Assembly (NCBI RefSeq): GCF_016907955.1
Contig: NZ_JAFBCX010000004.1
Span: 248,001 to 312,000, forward strand
Direction: 5' to 3'
Source: Lentzea nigeriaca
GTDB lineage: Bacteria; Actinomycetota; Actinomycetes; Mycobacteriales; Pseudonocardiaceae
DNA: 64,000 bases
Of this stretch, positions 38,023 to 46,268 are shown piece after piece. How positions within the stretch are numbered: position 1 is the stretch's first letter; the number at the start of each line of letters is the position of its first letter. Position numbers and translations under genes: made by a program. A model generated the notes under the pieces. The model had not been told where the DNA came from. It saw only the letters and a program-made list of their open reading frames with translations, and did not search any database.

Positions 38023-39495
38023 ATGAGGCGTCGACTGACCGGCGCGTTCGTGGCGCTAGCGGTGGTCGTGGCACCGATGGGCGTGGCGAAGGCGGCCAGC
38101 TTCAACGTCAAGGACTACGGCGCGAAGGGCGACGGCAAGGCGATCGACTCGGTCGCCATCGACAAGGCCATCGCGGCGGCGTCGGCGGCGGGCAACGGCG
38201 TCGTCGAGATCCCGCCGGGCACCTACCTGTCGCGTTCGATCCACCTCAGGAGCAACGTCACGATCAACCTCCAGCAGGGCGCGCGAATCGTGGCGTCGGG
38301 CAGCGGCATCGACGCGCCGGAGTCCAACCCGAACTCCAAGTACCAGGACTTCGGGCACAGCCACTTCCGCAACGCGCTGCTGTGGGGCGAGAACGTCGAG
38401 AACATCAACTTCACCGGCAAGGGCATGATCGACGGCGCCGACAAACTCGAGACCGGCGAGAACATCCCCGCGGGCAAGGGCGACAAGATGCTGTCGCTCA
38501 AGTTCTGCAAGAACGTCAATATCACCGACCTGACGTTCCGCGAGGCCGGCCACTTCGCCATCATCACCAACGGCTGCAACGGGATGAAGCTCGAGCGCAT
38601 CACCGTCGACACCCCCGACGACCGCGACGGGATCAACTTCATCAACAGCTCCAACATCGAGCTGTCGAACTCCACGGTCATCGCCAGCGACGACGCGGTG
38701 GCGTTCAAGAGCGACTACGCCACCGGCAAGACCTTCCTGTCGGAGAACGACATCGTCCGCGACTCGACCATCCAGTCGACGGAGAACAACGCCATCCAGT
38801 TCGGCTCGGAGACCTGCGGCAGCTTCAAGAACGTCCAGTTCCGCAACCTCAAGGTCACCGGCGCCTCGAAGGCCGGCCTCGGCATGGTGTCGATGGACGG
38901 CGCGGTCATCGAGGACGTCCTCTACGACAACATCCAGCTCACGAAGACCGCCTCGCCGATCTTCATCCACATCGGCAAACGCGGCCGCTGCCCTGGCAAC
39001 CCGCCCACCGGCAACATCCGCAACATCACCTACCGCAACATCACCGGTACGAACCTGACCGCACCGCGCGACATCCCCGGCGACCCCGAGTACGCGTCGA
39101 CCATCTCCGGCCGCGCCGACTCGAAGATCACCGGCCTGACGTTCGACAACGTGAAGCTGACGGTTCCCGGCGGTCACAAGGAATCGGACGCCTCCCGCGT
39201 GCCGCCGGAGGTCTCCGGCGAGTACCCGCCGCGGATCTTCGGCGTGCGGCCCGCGTTCGGGTTCTGGATCCGCAACGCCTCCGACGTGAGGTTCCTCAAC
39301 AGCACCATCGAGTTCGAGAAGGGTGACGGGCGGCCCGCGTTCACGACGGACAGCGTTTCCGGGATCTCGCTGAACGGCGTGAAGGTGGAGCGCAGCACCG
39401 GGGCGAACGATCTGCAATGGCGCAAGAGCAGCGGAACGTCGGTCACGGACAGCACTTCGACGTCGGGACAGGCGCTGCGGGCGAAGACCGGTTAG
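38023..39495 (+). CDS. secreted glycoside hydrolase family 28-like beta-helix protein
   Basis: 490 residues with a Sec signal peptide (MRRRLTGAFVALAVVVAPMG, cleavage near AKA-AS). The mature chain starts FNVKDYGAKGDGKAIDSVAI, the classic entry of polygalacturonase/pectate-lyase beta-helix enzymes, and goes on with VVEIPPGTYLSRSIHLRSNV, TVDTPDDRDGINFINSS and ASDDAVAFKSD. The last matches the GH28 catalytic Asp-Asp pair. The GHG and RIK boxes of true polygalacturonases are not obvious, so specificity (pectin, rhamnogalacturonan or another galacturonide) is open. ATG 38023 has GGAAGGA upstream. Probably a plant-polysaccharide degrader. Confidence 0.85.
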   Translation: MRRRLTGAFVALAVVVAPMGVAKAASFNVKDYGAKGDGKAIDSVAIDKAIAAASAAGNGVVEIPPGTYLSRSIHLRSNVTINLQQGARIVASGSGIDAPESNPNSKYQDFGHSHFRNALLWGENVENINFTGKGMIDGADKLETGENIPAGKGDKMLSLKFCKNVNITDLTFREAGHFAIITNGCNGMKLERITVDTPDDRDGINFINSSNIELSNSTVIASDDAVAFKSDYATGKTFLSENDIVRDSTIQSTENNAIQFGSETCGSFKNVQFRNLKVTGASKAGLGMVSMDGAVIEDVLYDNIQLTKTASPIFIHIGKRGRCPGNPPTGNIRNITYRNITGTNLTAPRDIPGDPEYASTISGRADSKITGLTFDNVKLTVPGGHKESDASRVPPEVSGEYPPRIFGVRPAFGFWIRNASDVRFLNSTIEFEKGDGRPAFTTDSVSGISLNGVKVERSTGANDLQWRKSSGTSVTDSTSTSGQALRAKTG

Positions 39496-39501
39496 TGAGC
39501 C

Positions 39502-40302
39502 TCAGATGACGCCGACCGCGCCATAGGTGGAGGCGTCGGCCGCGGCGGAAGTCCCCGGCAGCTCGCCGTCCGCCCTCCAGTGGGCGGCGAGCACCAGCCC
39601 CGGCTCCAGCAGCTTGAGGCCGCAGACGAGCTCCTCCACGTCCTGCTTGGACCGCGGGATCAGCGTGCTGCCGAGATCGCCGGACAACACCAGCAGACGG
39701 TCCACGACGTCCGGCTCGACGTCCTTCGTCAGGTGCGTCAACGCCAGCACGCTGCCCGAGCACAGAGCGGCGCGGTAGCGCGCGACGACGCCCACGGGCT
39801 CGTCGGCGATGTACGGGAGGATGCCGATCATCAGCACGGCGGTCGGCTCGGTGAAGTCGATGAGGCGGCGCGTTTCTGGGTGGCGGAGCACAGCGCCCAC
39901 GTCGCACACGTCGGCTTGGACGATGGCGGCGTTCAGGTTGTCACGCAGCATCGTGCGGGCGTGCGCCACGGTGTCCGTGTCGTGGTCGACGTAGACGACG
40001 TTGCAGGACGGGTCGATGGACTGGGCCACCTCGTGCACGTTGCCCGCGGTCGGGATGCCGCTGCCCAGGTCGAGGAACTGGCGGATGCCCATCTCCTCCA
40101 CGCACAGGCGCACCACGCGGCGGGAGAAGGAGCGGATCGTGCGGGCCATTTCGGCTACCGGGAAGTGCTTGATGCTTTCCTCGGCCAGGACGCGGTCCAC
40201 CGCGAAGTTGTGCGCGCCGCCGAGGTAGTAGTCGAAGAGACGGGCCACATTTGGGCGTTCGGAATCGCCGTTTGTCGTCACCCGCTTCGGGCCGTCCTGC
40301 AC
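39502..40302 (-). CDS. DUF574/Methyltransf_19-type SAM-dependent methyltransferase-like protein
   Basis: 266-residue protein of the actinomycete-specific methyltransferase family often present in many copies per genome. It begins ERPNVARLFDYYLGGAHNFAVDR, then FLDLGSGIPTAGNVHEVAQ (SAM motif), VVYVDHDTDTVAHAR and LMIGILPYIAD. No substrate is established for the family. The GTG at 40302 follows a GTGAGG Shine-Dalgarno; a GTG seven codons further in is possible. The 3' end converges on the GH28-like gene with six bases between. A terminator at 40403-40432 separates it from the upstream protease gene. Confidence 0.85.
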   Translation of the reverse strand: MQDGPKRVTTNGDSERPNVARLFDYYLGGAHNFAVDRVLAEESIKHFPVAEMARTIRSFSRRVVRLCVEEMGIRQFLDLGSGIPTAGNVHEVAQSIDPSCNVVYVDHDTDTVAHARTMLRDNLNAAIVQADVCDVGAVLRHPETRRLIDFTEPTAVLMIGILPYIADEPVGVVARYRAALCSGSVLALTHLTKDVEPDVVDRLLVLSGDLGSTLIPRSKQDVEELVCGLKLLEPGLVLAAHWRADGELPGTSAAADASTYGAVGVI

Positions 40303-40402
40303 TGCGCACCTCACCCTGCTGCTCCCGAGCGGCGCGAACGCTGGCAGCACGGTAACTGGCTACTCCGTTCGTGTCCATCCACCATTCGTGAACACACAGG
40401 GT

Positions 40403-40432
40403 GATGACCCCCGGCCGGAGCCGAGGGTCATC
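40403..40432 (-). terminator. terminator of the trypsin-like protease gene
   Basis: GATGACCC (40403-40410) pairs with GGGTCATC (40425-40432); the gene it ends stops at 40463 on the minus strand. Confidence 0.6.
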
Positions 40433-40462
40433 GCAGGGTTACCGCTGATCAATCGAGGTGCG

Positions 40463-41167
40463 TCAGACGCCCGCGGTCCGCTTGATCCAGTCGCGGTAGG
40501 GAGCGTGGTTGATGCTGGTGTAGTTCGAGACGTCCTTGCGGTTCGAGGTGGACGCGACGCCAACCTGACGGCCGCCCGCGAACATCGGGCCACCGGAGTC
40601 CCCACCCGCGGCGATGCCGTCGATGCGGAACACGCTGATCGCGACGCCGCGGCGGTAGTCCTCACCGCGGGTGTTCGTGACCCGCGTGTTCGCGACCTTC
40701 AGGTAGCGGGACTGGCAGTTGATCTCCTGGCCGATGCAGGTGGCACCCCAGCCGTACAGCTGCACGGTGTCGCCGACCTTCACGGTCGCGCCGAGCGGGG
40801 AGAACGGCGCCGACATCGACGTGGTCACGTGTACCAGGGCCAGGTCCGCCGACGGGTGCTTGACGATGCGGTCACCGGTGACGAGCTGGCCGCCGGACGT
40901 CTGGTCCAGGCTGCCCGCCCGGAACGTGTACCTGCCGGACGAGGCCACGCAGTGCTCAGCGGTCAGGATCCACTGAGGTGCGATCTTCGTCGCGGAGCAG
41001 TTCTCGCGGCCGTTCACGAACAGACGAGCCGCGTACGGGAAGTTCTGGGCGTAGCTGCCGTCGATGATCATCGGCGACATGTTCGGGTCCTCGGGCGCTG
41101 CCGAGGCCGCGGGTGCGAGGGAGAGCGCCGCCAGGAAGGCGCCCGCGATCGCGGTCAGAACACGCAT
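40463..41167 (-). CDS. secreted trypsin-like serine protease (S1 family)
   Basis: 234-residue chymotrypsin-fold protease. The signal peptide is MRVLTAIAGAFLAALSLAPA with cleavage near ASA-APED; a short propeptide may end before MIIDGSYAQNFPY, where trypsins have IVGG. The catalytic triad is visible: His72 (LTAEHC), Asp108 (SADLALVHV) and Ser191 (AGGDSGGP). Cysteines at 57/73 and 144/151 can form the usual disulfides. Of the snapalysin/trypsin-like secreted proteases common in actinomycetes, it resembles the trypsin-like type. ATG 41167 is preceded by GAGGTGACC. Confidence 0.93.
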   Translation of the reverse strand: MRVLTAIAGAFLAALSLAPAASAAPEDPNMSPMIIDGSYAQNFPYAARLFVNGRENCSATKIAPQWILTAEHCVASSGRYTFRAGSLDQTSGGQLVTGDRIVKHPSADLALVHVTTSMSAPFSPLGATVKVGDTVQLYGWGATCIGQEINCQSRYLKVANTRVTNTRGEDYRRGVAISVFRIDGIAAGGDSGGPMFAGGRQVGVASTSNRKDVSNYTSINHAPYRDWIKRTAGV

Positions 41168-41249
41168 GGTTGGTCACCTCTTGAGTGCAGGGAGTGGTTA
41201 AGCAACCACGCACAGCTTCACCCGATCGTGTGACCGTGACCACCCTCCT

Positions 41250-41669
41250 TTAGTCGGCTTTGTCGCCTTCGTTCACATCTGCGAGACCAATCGCCCACTG
41301 ACGGCCGTCGCGGGTGAACAGGAGCACGAGCACGACCACGCAGTAGATGCCGCCCAACGAGCCCAGTAGCTGTTGTTCCGACGGGCCGTACGCGTACCAG
41401 GCGCAACCCAGCAGCAGCAGCTGCGTGACGATCACGGGCGTGCGCGCGCCGTAGTGGCCGCGGAACAACATGACCGAAGCGAAGATCACCCCGCCGAACC
41501 ACAGCACGAGCACACCCGCGGCGCCGAGGATCGGGCCGCCGGAAGCGGCGCCCTGGAGCACGCGGACGACGAGCGCCACGGCCAGCGCGATACCCCCCAG
41601 GCCCTGCAAAAAGGTGAGTGCGGCGGCGACGCGGACCGAGCGCGGCGGCGCCGGTGGCTGAGTGGTCAC
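41250..41669 (-). CDS. hypothetical four-helix membrane protein
   Basis: 139 residues with a proline-rich N-terminus (TTQPPAPPRSV) and four hydrophobic segments (VAAALTFLQGLGGIALAVALV, PILGAAGVLVLWFGGVIFASV, PVIVTQLLLLGCAWYAYG, LLGSLGGIYCVVVLVLLF). No family function is known. The GTG at 41669 has AAAGG eight bases upstream; an earlier start at 41702 would add eleven residues. It is divergent from the DAG kinase-like gene. Confidence 0.75.
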   Translation of the reverse strand: MTTQPPAPPRSVRVAAALTFLQGLGGIALAVALVVRVLQGAASGGPILGAAGVLVLWFGGVIFASVMLFRGHYGARTPVIVTQLLLLGCAWYAYGPSEQQLLGSLGGIYCVVVLVLLFTRDGRQWAIGLADVNEGDKAD

Positions 41670-41879
41670 GGGAGACCTTTCCTCACGTTCTGTACTGGTC
41701 ACGGATCGTAGGCCACCCGGTTGGAGGGCTCTCCGAGCACGTCCGGCGGGGGAAGATCAAGGGGCCTTCAGCGAGCCGGCGGTCGTTCCGGGGTGCACTC
41801 GTCTGCGAGGCGCACGCGGTGCTAGCGGAAGGGAGATTTGCGCCACTTTCGTGAAGCTGGAGCCACCCTGAGGGAGGAC

Positions 41880-42869
41880 ATGCGCGCCGCCGACGGTCAC
41901 GCGCTGTCTTACTCTGCAGTAGTGCGCGCTCTTCTCGTGGTGAACCCGCAGGCGACTACAACGACGCCGGCGGGCCGTGACGTTCTGGCGCACGCGCTCG
42001 CCAGCGACGTGAGTCTGGAGATCATCGAAACCTGCTACCGCGGCCATGCGGCGGACGCCGCGAGCCATGCGGCGGAGGACGGGTTCGACCTGGTCATCGC
42101 CCACGGCGGCGACGGCACGGTCAACGAGGTGGTCAACGGCATCCTGCGGGGCGGCCCACGACCCGACAAGCCGATGCTCGGTGTCGTCCCCGGCGGATCG
42201 GCGAACGTCTTCGCCGGCGCGCTCGGCATCCCGCGCGACCCCGTCGAGGCCACCCACGTCCTGCTTCAGGCGATCGAGCACGGCACCAGGCGCCGGATCG
42301 GGCTCGGCCAGGTCTTCTCGGACGTCGTCGAGGGCGGCAAGGGCCGCTGGTTCACCTTCAACGCCGGCATGGGCCTGGACGCGGACGTCGTCGCCGGAGT
42401 GGAGAAGAAGCGGGCCAAGGGCCGCAATGCGAGTCCCGCTCTCTATCTGAGCGTCGCCATCAAGGCTTATGCGCAGAATGTCCGCAGGCCGCAGCACTTC
42501 ACCGTCGAGGTTCCGGGAGAACCGCCGTTCAAGGACGTCGGCATGGTGTTCGTGTCGAACACCGACCCGTGGACGTACTTCGGCGACAAGGCGATCCAGC
42601 TCAACCCCAGTACGTCGTTCGACGGCGGCCTGGGCCTGAGCGCGTTGAAGACGCTGCGCGTGCCCACCGTCGGCCGCTACGTCGCCCAGGTCCTCTCGAC
42701 CGGCAATCCCAAGGGCGGGAATCTCGTTCGGCGCGACGACGTGGGTTATGTCAGAGTGAAGTGCGAGGAGCCCGCCAACCTCCAGGTCGACGGTGATTTC
42801 CTCGGCACGACGACAGCGGTGGAGTTCCGGGCAGTCCCCGACGCGTTGACTGTTGCCGTTCACGGGTGA
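41880..42869 (+). CDS. diacylglycerol kinase-type lipid kinase
   Basis: 329-residue protein of the DagK/YegS family, which phosphorylates diacylglycerol or related lipids. Sequence: RALLVVNPQATTTTPAGRDVL, then the nucleotide-binding IAHGGDGTVNEVVNG (GGDGT at 76-80), GVVPGGSANVFAGALGIPRDP, FNAGMGLDADVV and NLQVDGDFLG. The ATG at 41880 has GGGAGGA close upstream; a GTG at 41922 would start exactly at the conserved RALLVVNPQ and is an alternative. In mycobacteria an equivalent gene also precedes whiB1 (from memory). Confidence 0.87.
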   Translation: MRAADGHALSYSAVVRALLVVNPQATTTTPAGRDVLAHALASDVSLEIIETCYRGHAADAASHAAEDGFDLVIAHGGDGTVNEVVNGILRGGPRPDKPMLGVVPGGSANVFAGALGIPRDPVEATHVLLQAIEHGTRRRIGLGQVFSDVVEGGKGRWFTFNAGMGLDADVVAGVEKKRAKGRNASPALYLSVAIKAYAQNVRRPQHFTVEVPGEPPFKDVGMVFVSNTDPWTYFGDKAIQLNPSTSFDGGLGLSALKTLRVPTVGRYVAQVLSTGNPKGGNLVRRDDVGYVRVKCEEPANLQVDGDFLGTTTAVEFRAVPDALTVAVHG

Positions 42870-43209
42870 CCTGCGCCCGCGGAAAGCGCGGGCCAGCGTG
42901 AACGGGTGATTTTGCGGGGGTGACCCCGCAGACCCCGCATGTTCGGGCGTTGAGCGCCCGAACGCGCAACTTGACAGTCCGTGATCGGTTCGTGACCGTC
43001 TCGGTACCCACCCGGGATGTACTGCAGTCGAGTGACAGCAGAGCGTGAAACCCCAGGTGAACACTGTCGATCTTTTGGGTGAGTTCACTCACCGGGTCAG
43101 TGCTAACCCCTTGACATCCCAGCCGTTCGTGAAAGCATTCACAAGCACCCCAAAACGACCGCTGACAACCGGCGTGCCCTTGTGCGCGCCTAGCTGAGGA
43201 GTAGTTCCA
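42870..43209. other. whiB1 upstream region
   Basis: 340 bases without a gene. They contain TTGACA twice (about 42970 and 43112) without convincing -10 partners, an interrupted inverted repeat GGTGAG-ttca-CTCACC (43078-43093) and GTGAA-agca-TTCAC near 43129. It probably holds the whiB1 promoter and regulator sites, which in mycobacteria respond to cAMP-Crp and WhiB1 itself. Confidence 0.45.
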
Positions 43210-43464
43210 ATGGACTGGCGCCACCGCGCGATCTGCCGCGACGAGGACCCCGAGCTGTTCTTCCCCGTTGGGAACAGTGGTCCCGCGCTGCTTCAGATCG
43301 CCGAGGCGAAGACCGTCTGCCGCCGTTGCCCCGTCGTCTCCGACTGCCTCGCGTGGGCGCTCGAGAGCGGCCAGGACGCCGGCGTCTGGGGCGGGATGAG
43401 CGAAGACGAGCGCCGCGCACTCAAGCGCCGCAACGCCCGCACGCGGGCCCGCAGCAACGCCTGA
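43210..43464 (+). CDS. whiB1: WhiB-family Fe-S transcriptional regulator, WhiB1 type
   Basis: 84 residues, the exact size of WhiB1/WblE. Four cysteines at 9, 37, 40 and 46 (CxxC spacing between 37 and 40) bind a [4Fe-4S] cluster that reacts with nitric oxide. The turn GVWGG at 58-62 and the basic tail (RRALKRRNARTRARSNA) bind the principal sigma factor and DNA. The Shine-Dalgarno GAGGAG precedes ATG 43210. A strong terminator follows. Position next to pdtaS matches the mycobacterial whiB1 locus, supporting the symbol. Confidence 0.94.
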   Translation: MDWRHRAICRDEDPELFFPVGNSGPALLQIAEAKTVCRRCPVVSDCLAWALESGQDAGVWGGMSEDERRALKRRNARTRARSNA

Positions 43465-43498
43465 CCAGGCAGTTAGCCGCGTAGAGCTAGAGATAAAG

Positions 43499-43537
43499 AA
43501 GAGCCCGACACCGTGCCAGGTGTCGGGCTCTTCTTTT
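43499..43537. terminator. whiB1 terminator (may serve both strands)
   Basis: Perfect 14-bp stem AAGAGCCCGACACC / GGTGTCGGGCTCTT with loop gtgcca, followed by CTTTT. It lies between convergent whiB1 and pdtaS. Confidence 0.9.
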
Positions 43538-43606
43538 GTTTGCACACCCTCCCGCATGACCACGTGAGACCGCTGAGGCTGGCCGTCACGTGTGCACGGC
43601 GTTAGT

Positions 43607-45100
43607 TTAGCGCCGCCCCCTCAGCGGTACGCGCAGGACCGCCTCTGTACCGCCTCGGGGCCTCCGCCGCAAGCTCAACGACCCTCTCAATTCAGAATCG
43701 ACAAGGGTCCGAACGATCTGCAGACCGAGACGATCGGTGCGCTCCAGGGAGAAACCGGGCGGAAGCCCCTTGCCGTCGTCGGAGATCGTCACGTCGAGCC
43801 ACTTGGCGGACCGCTCGGAGTGCACGACGACCTCTCCGCGCTGGCCAGGGGCGTAGGCGTGCTCGAAGGCGTTCTGCACGAGCTCGGTCAGCACCATGAC
43901 GAGCGGGGTCGCGATCTCGGCGGGCACGATCCCGAAACCGCCCTCGCGGCGGACCTTCACCTGGGTCTCGGTGACCGCCACGTCGCTCATCATCGGGATC
44001 ACCTTGTCGACCACGTCGTCGAGATCGACCCGCTCGTCCACGGACATCGACAACGTCTCGTGAACCAGTGCGATGGAAGTCACACGACGGACCGACTCGG
44101 CGAGCGCCTCCTTGGCCTCCGGGTTCGTCAACCTGCGGCTTTGCAGCCTGAGCAACGCGGCCACGGTCTGCAGGTTGTTCTTTACCCGATGGTGGATCTC
44201 GCGGATCGTGGCGTCCTTCGACATCAACGCGCGGTCGCGCCGGCGCACCTCGGTGACGTCGCGGCACAGCACGATCGCGCCCGCGGCCTGGCCACGCGGC
44301 CGAAGGGGCAAAGACCGGAACAGCACGGCCGCACCACGCCGTGACTCGGCCTCCATGCGCATGGACGGCTGCCCGTCCAGCGCCTGCCTTATGCGCTGAG
44401 CGACCTCGGTGGCGTCGAACGGGTCGCCGATGAGGCTGCGGGTCAACGGCGCGAGGTGCACACCGACGAGGTCCGAGGCGTGGCCCATGCGGTGGTAGGC
44501 CGACAGCGCGTTCGGCGACGCGAACACAACGGCCCCGGACGGGTCGAGCCTGATCAGGCCGTCACCGACGCGCGGGCTGGTGTGCACGTCCGGCGACGGT
44601 TCGGGCGCCGGGAACGTGCCGTCCGCGATCATCTGGCACAGGTCGGCCGCGCTGCCGAGGTACGAGATCTCCAACGGTGACGGCACGCGCGGGACCGCCA
44701 GGTTCGTGCTGCGGCTCAGCACCGCGATGACCTGGGTGCCCAGCCGTACGGGGATGGTTTCGCGCCGGACGGGCACGCCCAGGTGCCAGCGCGGATCCTC
44801 CTCGCGGCAGATCCGCGACTCGTCGATGGCCCGGCGCAGCTGCGGGTGCTCCTCCGCGTCGACCTCACTGCCGACGACGTCCTCGGGGTGCGCGGTGGGC
44901 GCCGTCGTGGGACGGGCCTGCGCGACGCAGAGGAACTTCTCGCCAGAAGGATGGTCGGTGTCCAGCGGCACGTACATGAGGAAGTCCGCGAACGACAGGT
45001 CGGAGAGGAGCTGCCACTCGGCGACGACCAGCTGGAGGTGGTCGACGGCGGCGCCGGAGAGCTTCGTGTGCTCGGCCAGCAGGTCCGTGAGCGTGCTCAG
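43607..45100 (-). CDS. pdtaS: PdtaS-type sensor histidine kinase, apparent CTG start
   Basis: 497-residue soluble sensor kinase. An N-terminal GAF domain (about 5-145) is followed by PAS (150-265: LIRLDPSGAVVFASPNALSAY), then the HWE/HisKA_2 phosphoacceptor EIHHRVKNNLQTVAALLRLQS and an ATPase domain (LTELVQNAFEHAY, DDGKGLPPGF, GLQIVRTL). It should phosphorylate a PdtaR-type RNA-binding antiterminator. The conserved start STLTDLLAEHTKL lies directly after a CTG at 45098-45100; upstream in frame are only GTT, GGA, GGA and CAT, then a TGA stop, while GGAGG precedes by four bases. The first ATG (44977) would delete 41 conserved residues. The start is therefore noncanonical. Confidence 0.9.
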   Translation of the reverse strand: MSTLTDLLAEHTKLSGAAVDHLQLVVAEWQLLSDLSFADFLMYVPLDTDHPSGEKFLCVAQARPTTAPTAHPEDVVGSEVDAEEHPQLRRAIDESRICREEDPRWHLGVPVRRETIPVRLGTQVIAVLSRSTNLAVPRVPSPLEISYLGSAADLCQMIADGTFPAPEPSPDVHTSPRVGDGLIRLDPSGAVVFASPNALSAYHRMGHASDLVGVHLAPLTRSLIGDPFDATEVAQRIRQALDGQPSMRMEAESRRGAAVLFRSLPLRPRGQAAGAIVLCRDVTEVRRRDRALMSKDATIREIHHRVKNNLQTVAALLRLQSRRLTNPEAKEALAESVRRVTSIALVHETLSMSVDERVDLDDVVDKVIPMMSDVAVTETQVKVRREGGFGIVPAEIATPLVMVLTELVQNAFEHAYAPGQRGEVVVHSERSAKWLDVTISDDGKGLPPGFSLERTDRLGLQIVRTLVDSELRGSLSLRRRPRGGTEAVLRVPLRGRR

Positions 45101-45154
45101 AACTCCTCCATGTCAAACTGGTAGTTGAAGAAGTTCTGATCCTAGGAGACACCG

Positions 45155-45229
45155 ATGTCGAAGCGTGCCCGCAAGCGCCGCGACCGCAAGAAGGGTGGCG
45201 CGAACCACGGGAAGCGCCCCAACGCCTGA
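45155..45229 (+). CDS. 50S ribosomal protein bL37
   Basis: A 24-codon gene encoding MSKRARKRRDRKKGGANHGKR followed by PNA. It matches the tiny basic protein bL37 found in the large subunit of mycobacterial ribosomes, which ends in the same ANHGKRPNA. AGGAG lies six bases before ATG 45155. It is divergent from pdtaS (54 bases between starts) and followed by an unusually strong hairpin terminator. Basic composition and the conserved tail make it a real gene despite its size. The family match is from memory. Confidence 0.87.
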   Translation: MSKRARKRRDRKKGGANHGKRPNA

Positions 45230-45239
45230 GTGCTGTTAG

Positions 45240-45289
45240 AACGATGAAGGGAGCCTTCCTCCACCTGGAGGAAGGCTCCCTTCATCGTT
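45240..45289. terminator. very strong bidirectional terminator
   Basis: A perfect 23-bp inverted repeat, beginning AACGATGAAGGG and ending CCCTTCATCGTT, around the four-base loop ACCT (45263-45266), followed by a further T on the plus strand. It separates bL37 from the convergent rsrA-sigH pair. Confidence 0.92.
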
Positions 45290-45295
45290 TCAAGA

Positions 45296-45556
45296 TCAGT
45301 TCTCGGTGCGGATCTCCACGATCGTCGCGCGGATGCGGGCCTTCAGGTCGGCAGGGGCGTGATCCCCGCCGCACTTGCGGGCGAGCAGCGCCTTGAGGTG
45401 CTCCTCCAGCCCGAACTGCTCCAGGCACGGATGGCACTCGTCGAGGTGCGTCTGCAGCGCCTCGCGCCGCTTCTGGTCGCACTCCTGGTCGAGGAACAGC
45501 CAGACCTCGGACAGGACTTCTGAGCAATCGGTGTCGTGAGGTTCGCCGCAGTTCAT
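45296..45556 (-). CDS. rsrA: mycothiol-system zinc anti-sigma factor
   Basis: 86-residue ZAS-family anti-sigma factor. The zinc-binding motif appears as [13 protein letters not shown] (HxxxCxxC); additional cysteines are at the N-terminus (CGEPHDTDC) and at ARKCGGDH. In the RsrA/RshA family thiol oxidation releases zinc and frees the sigma factor, giving a disulfide-stress response. ATG 45556 overlaps the sigH stop (ATGA), so the pair is co-translated. Ends at a 23-bp hairpin terminator. Confidence 0.93.
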   Translation of the reverse strand: MNCGEPHDTDCSEVLSEVWLFLDQECDQKRREALQTHLDECHPCLEQFGLEEHLKALLARKCGGDHAPADLKARIRATIVEIRTEN

Positions 45557-46230
45557 GACGCTTCTCCGTTGTTGCCTCGGAGGAAACCACGCTCACGCGC
45601 GACGTCTGCCAGCATGTCGCGGAGCTGGCGACGGCCCCGGTGCAACCGGGACATCACCGTGCCGATCGGGGTGCCCATGATGTCTGCGATCTCCTTGTAC
45701 GCGAAGCCTTCGACATCGGCGAGGTAGACCGCGATCCGGAACTCCTCCGGCAACCGCTGTAATGCTTCCTTGACGTCGCTGTCGGGCAGGTTGTCGAGTG
45801 CCTCGACCTCTGCGCTGCGCAGCCCGGTCGAGGTGTGGCTCTCCGCCTGCGCCAGCTGCCAGTCGGTGATCTCGTCCGTCGGCTGCTGAACGGGCTGACG
45901 CTGCTTCTTGCGGTAGCCGTTGATGTAGGTGTTGGTCAGGATCCGGTACAGCCACGCCTTGAGGTTCGTGCCCTCCGAGAAGGACTCGAACGCCGAGTAG
46001 GCCTTGAGGAACGTCTCCTGCACCAGATCCTCGGCATCAGCCGGATTGCGCGTCATGCGCAGGGCCGCCGAGTACAGCTGGTCGAGCATCGGCATGGCGT
46101 CGCGCTCGAAACGCGCGGCACGCTCCGCCGTCGTCTCCGTTGTGCCGGTGGCGGGCACCGCGCTCCCTTCCCGATGGTCCTGGGTCGGGACTGACTCTAC
46201 GCGGGGCCGCTCGAGCATGTTCGTCACCAC
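45553..46230 (-). CDS. sigH: disulfide/heat-stress ECF sigma factor (SigH/SigR)
   Basis: 225-residue ECF sigma factor. Region 2 is [33 protein letters not shown], then [28 protein letters not shown]; region 4 is [22 protein letters not shown], then [18 protein letters not shown]. It turns on thioredoxin, mycothiol-recycling and proteostasis genes when RsrA is oxidised. The N-terminus carries about 40 residues before the fold; starts at 46230 (GTG), 46218 (ATG) or an internal GTG would give long and short forms, as known for Streptomyces SigR. A GGAAT/GTT pair upstream suggests autoregulation. Confidence 0.93.
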   Translation of the reverse strand: MVTNMLERPRVESVPTQDHREGSAVPATGTTETTAERAARFERDAMPMLDQLYSAALRMTRNPADAEDLVQETFLKAYSAFESFSEGTNLKAWLYRILTNTYINGYRKKQRQPVQQPTDEITDWQLAQAESHTSTGLRSAEVEALDNLPDSDVKEALQRLPEEFRIAVYLADVEGFAYKEIADIMGTPIGTVMSRLHRGRRQLRDMLADVARERGFLRGNNGEAS

Positions 46231-46239
46231 GTCCTGGGT

Positions 46240-46266
46240 AACAACGGACGTGCTGGTAGTAATTCC
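46240..46266 (-). promoter_or_regulatory. possible SigH-dependent autoregulated promoter
   Basis: On the minus strand GGAAT (46266-46262) is followed, after 19 bases, by GTT (46242-46240), ten bases before the first sigH start. The elements are those of SigH/SigR promoters; the spacing is one base longer than usual. Confidence 0.4.
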
Positions 46267-46268
46267 GC

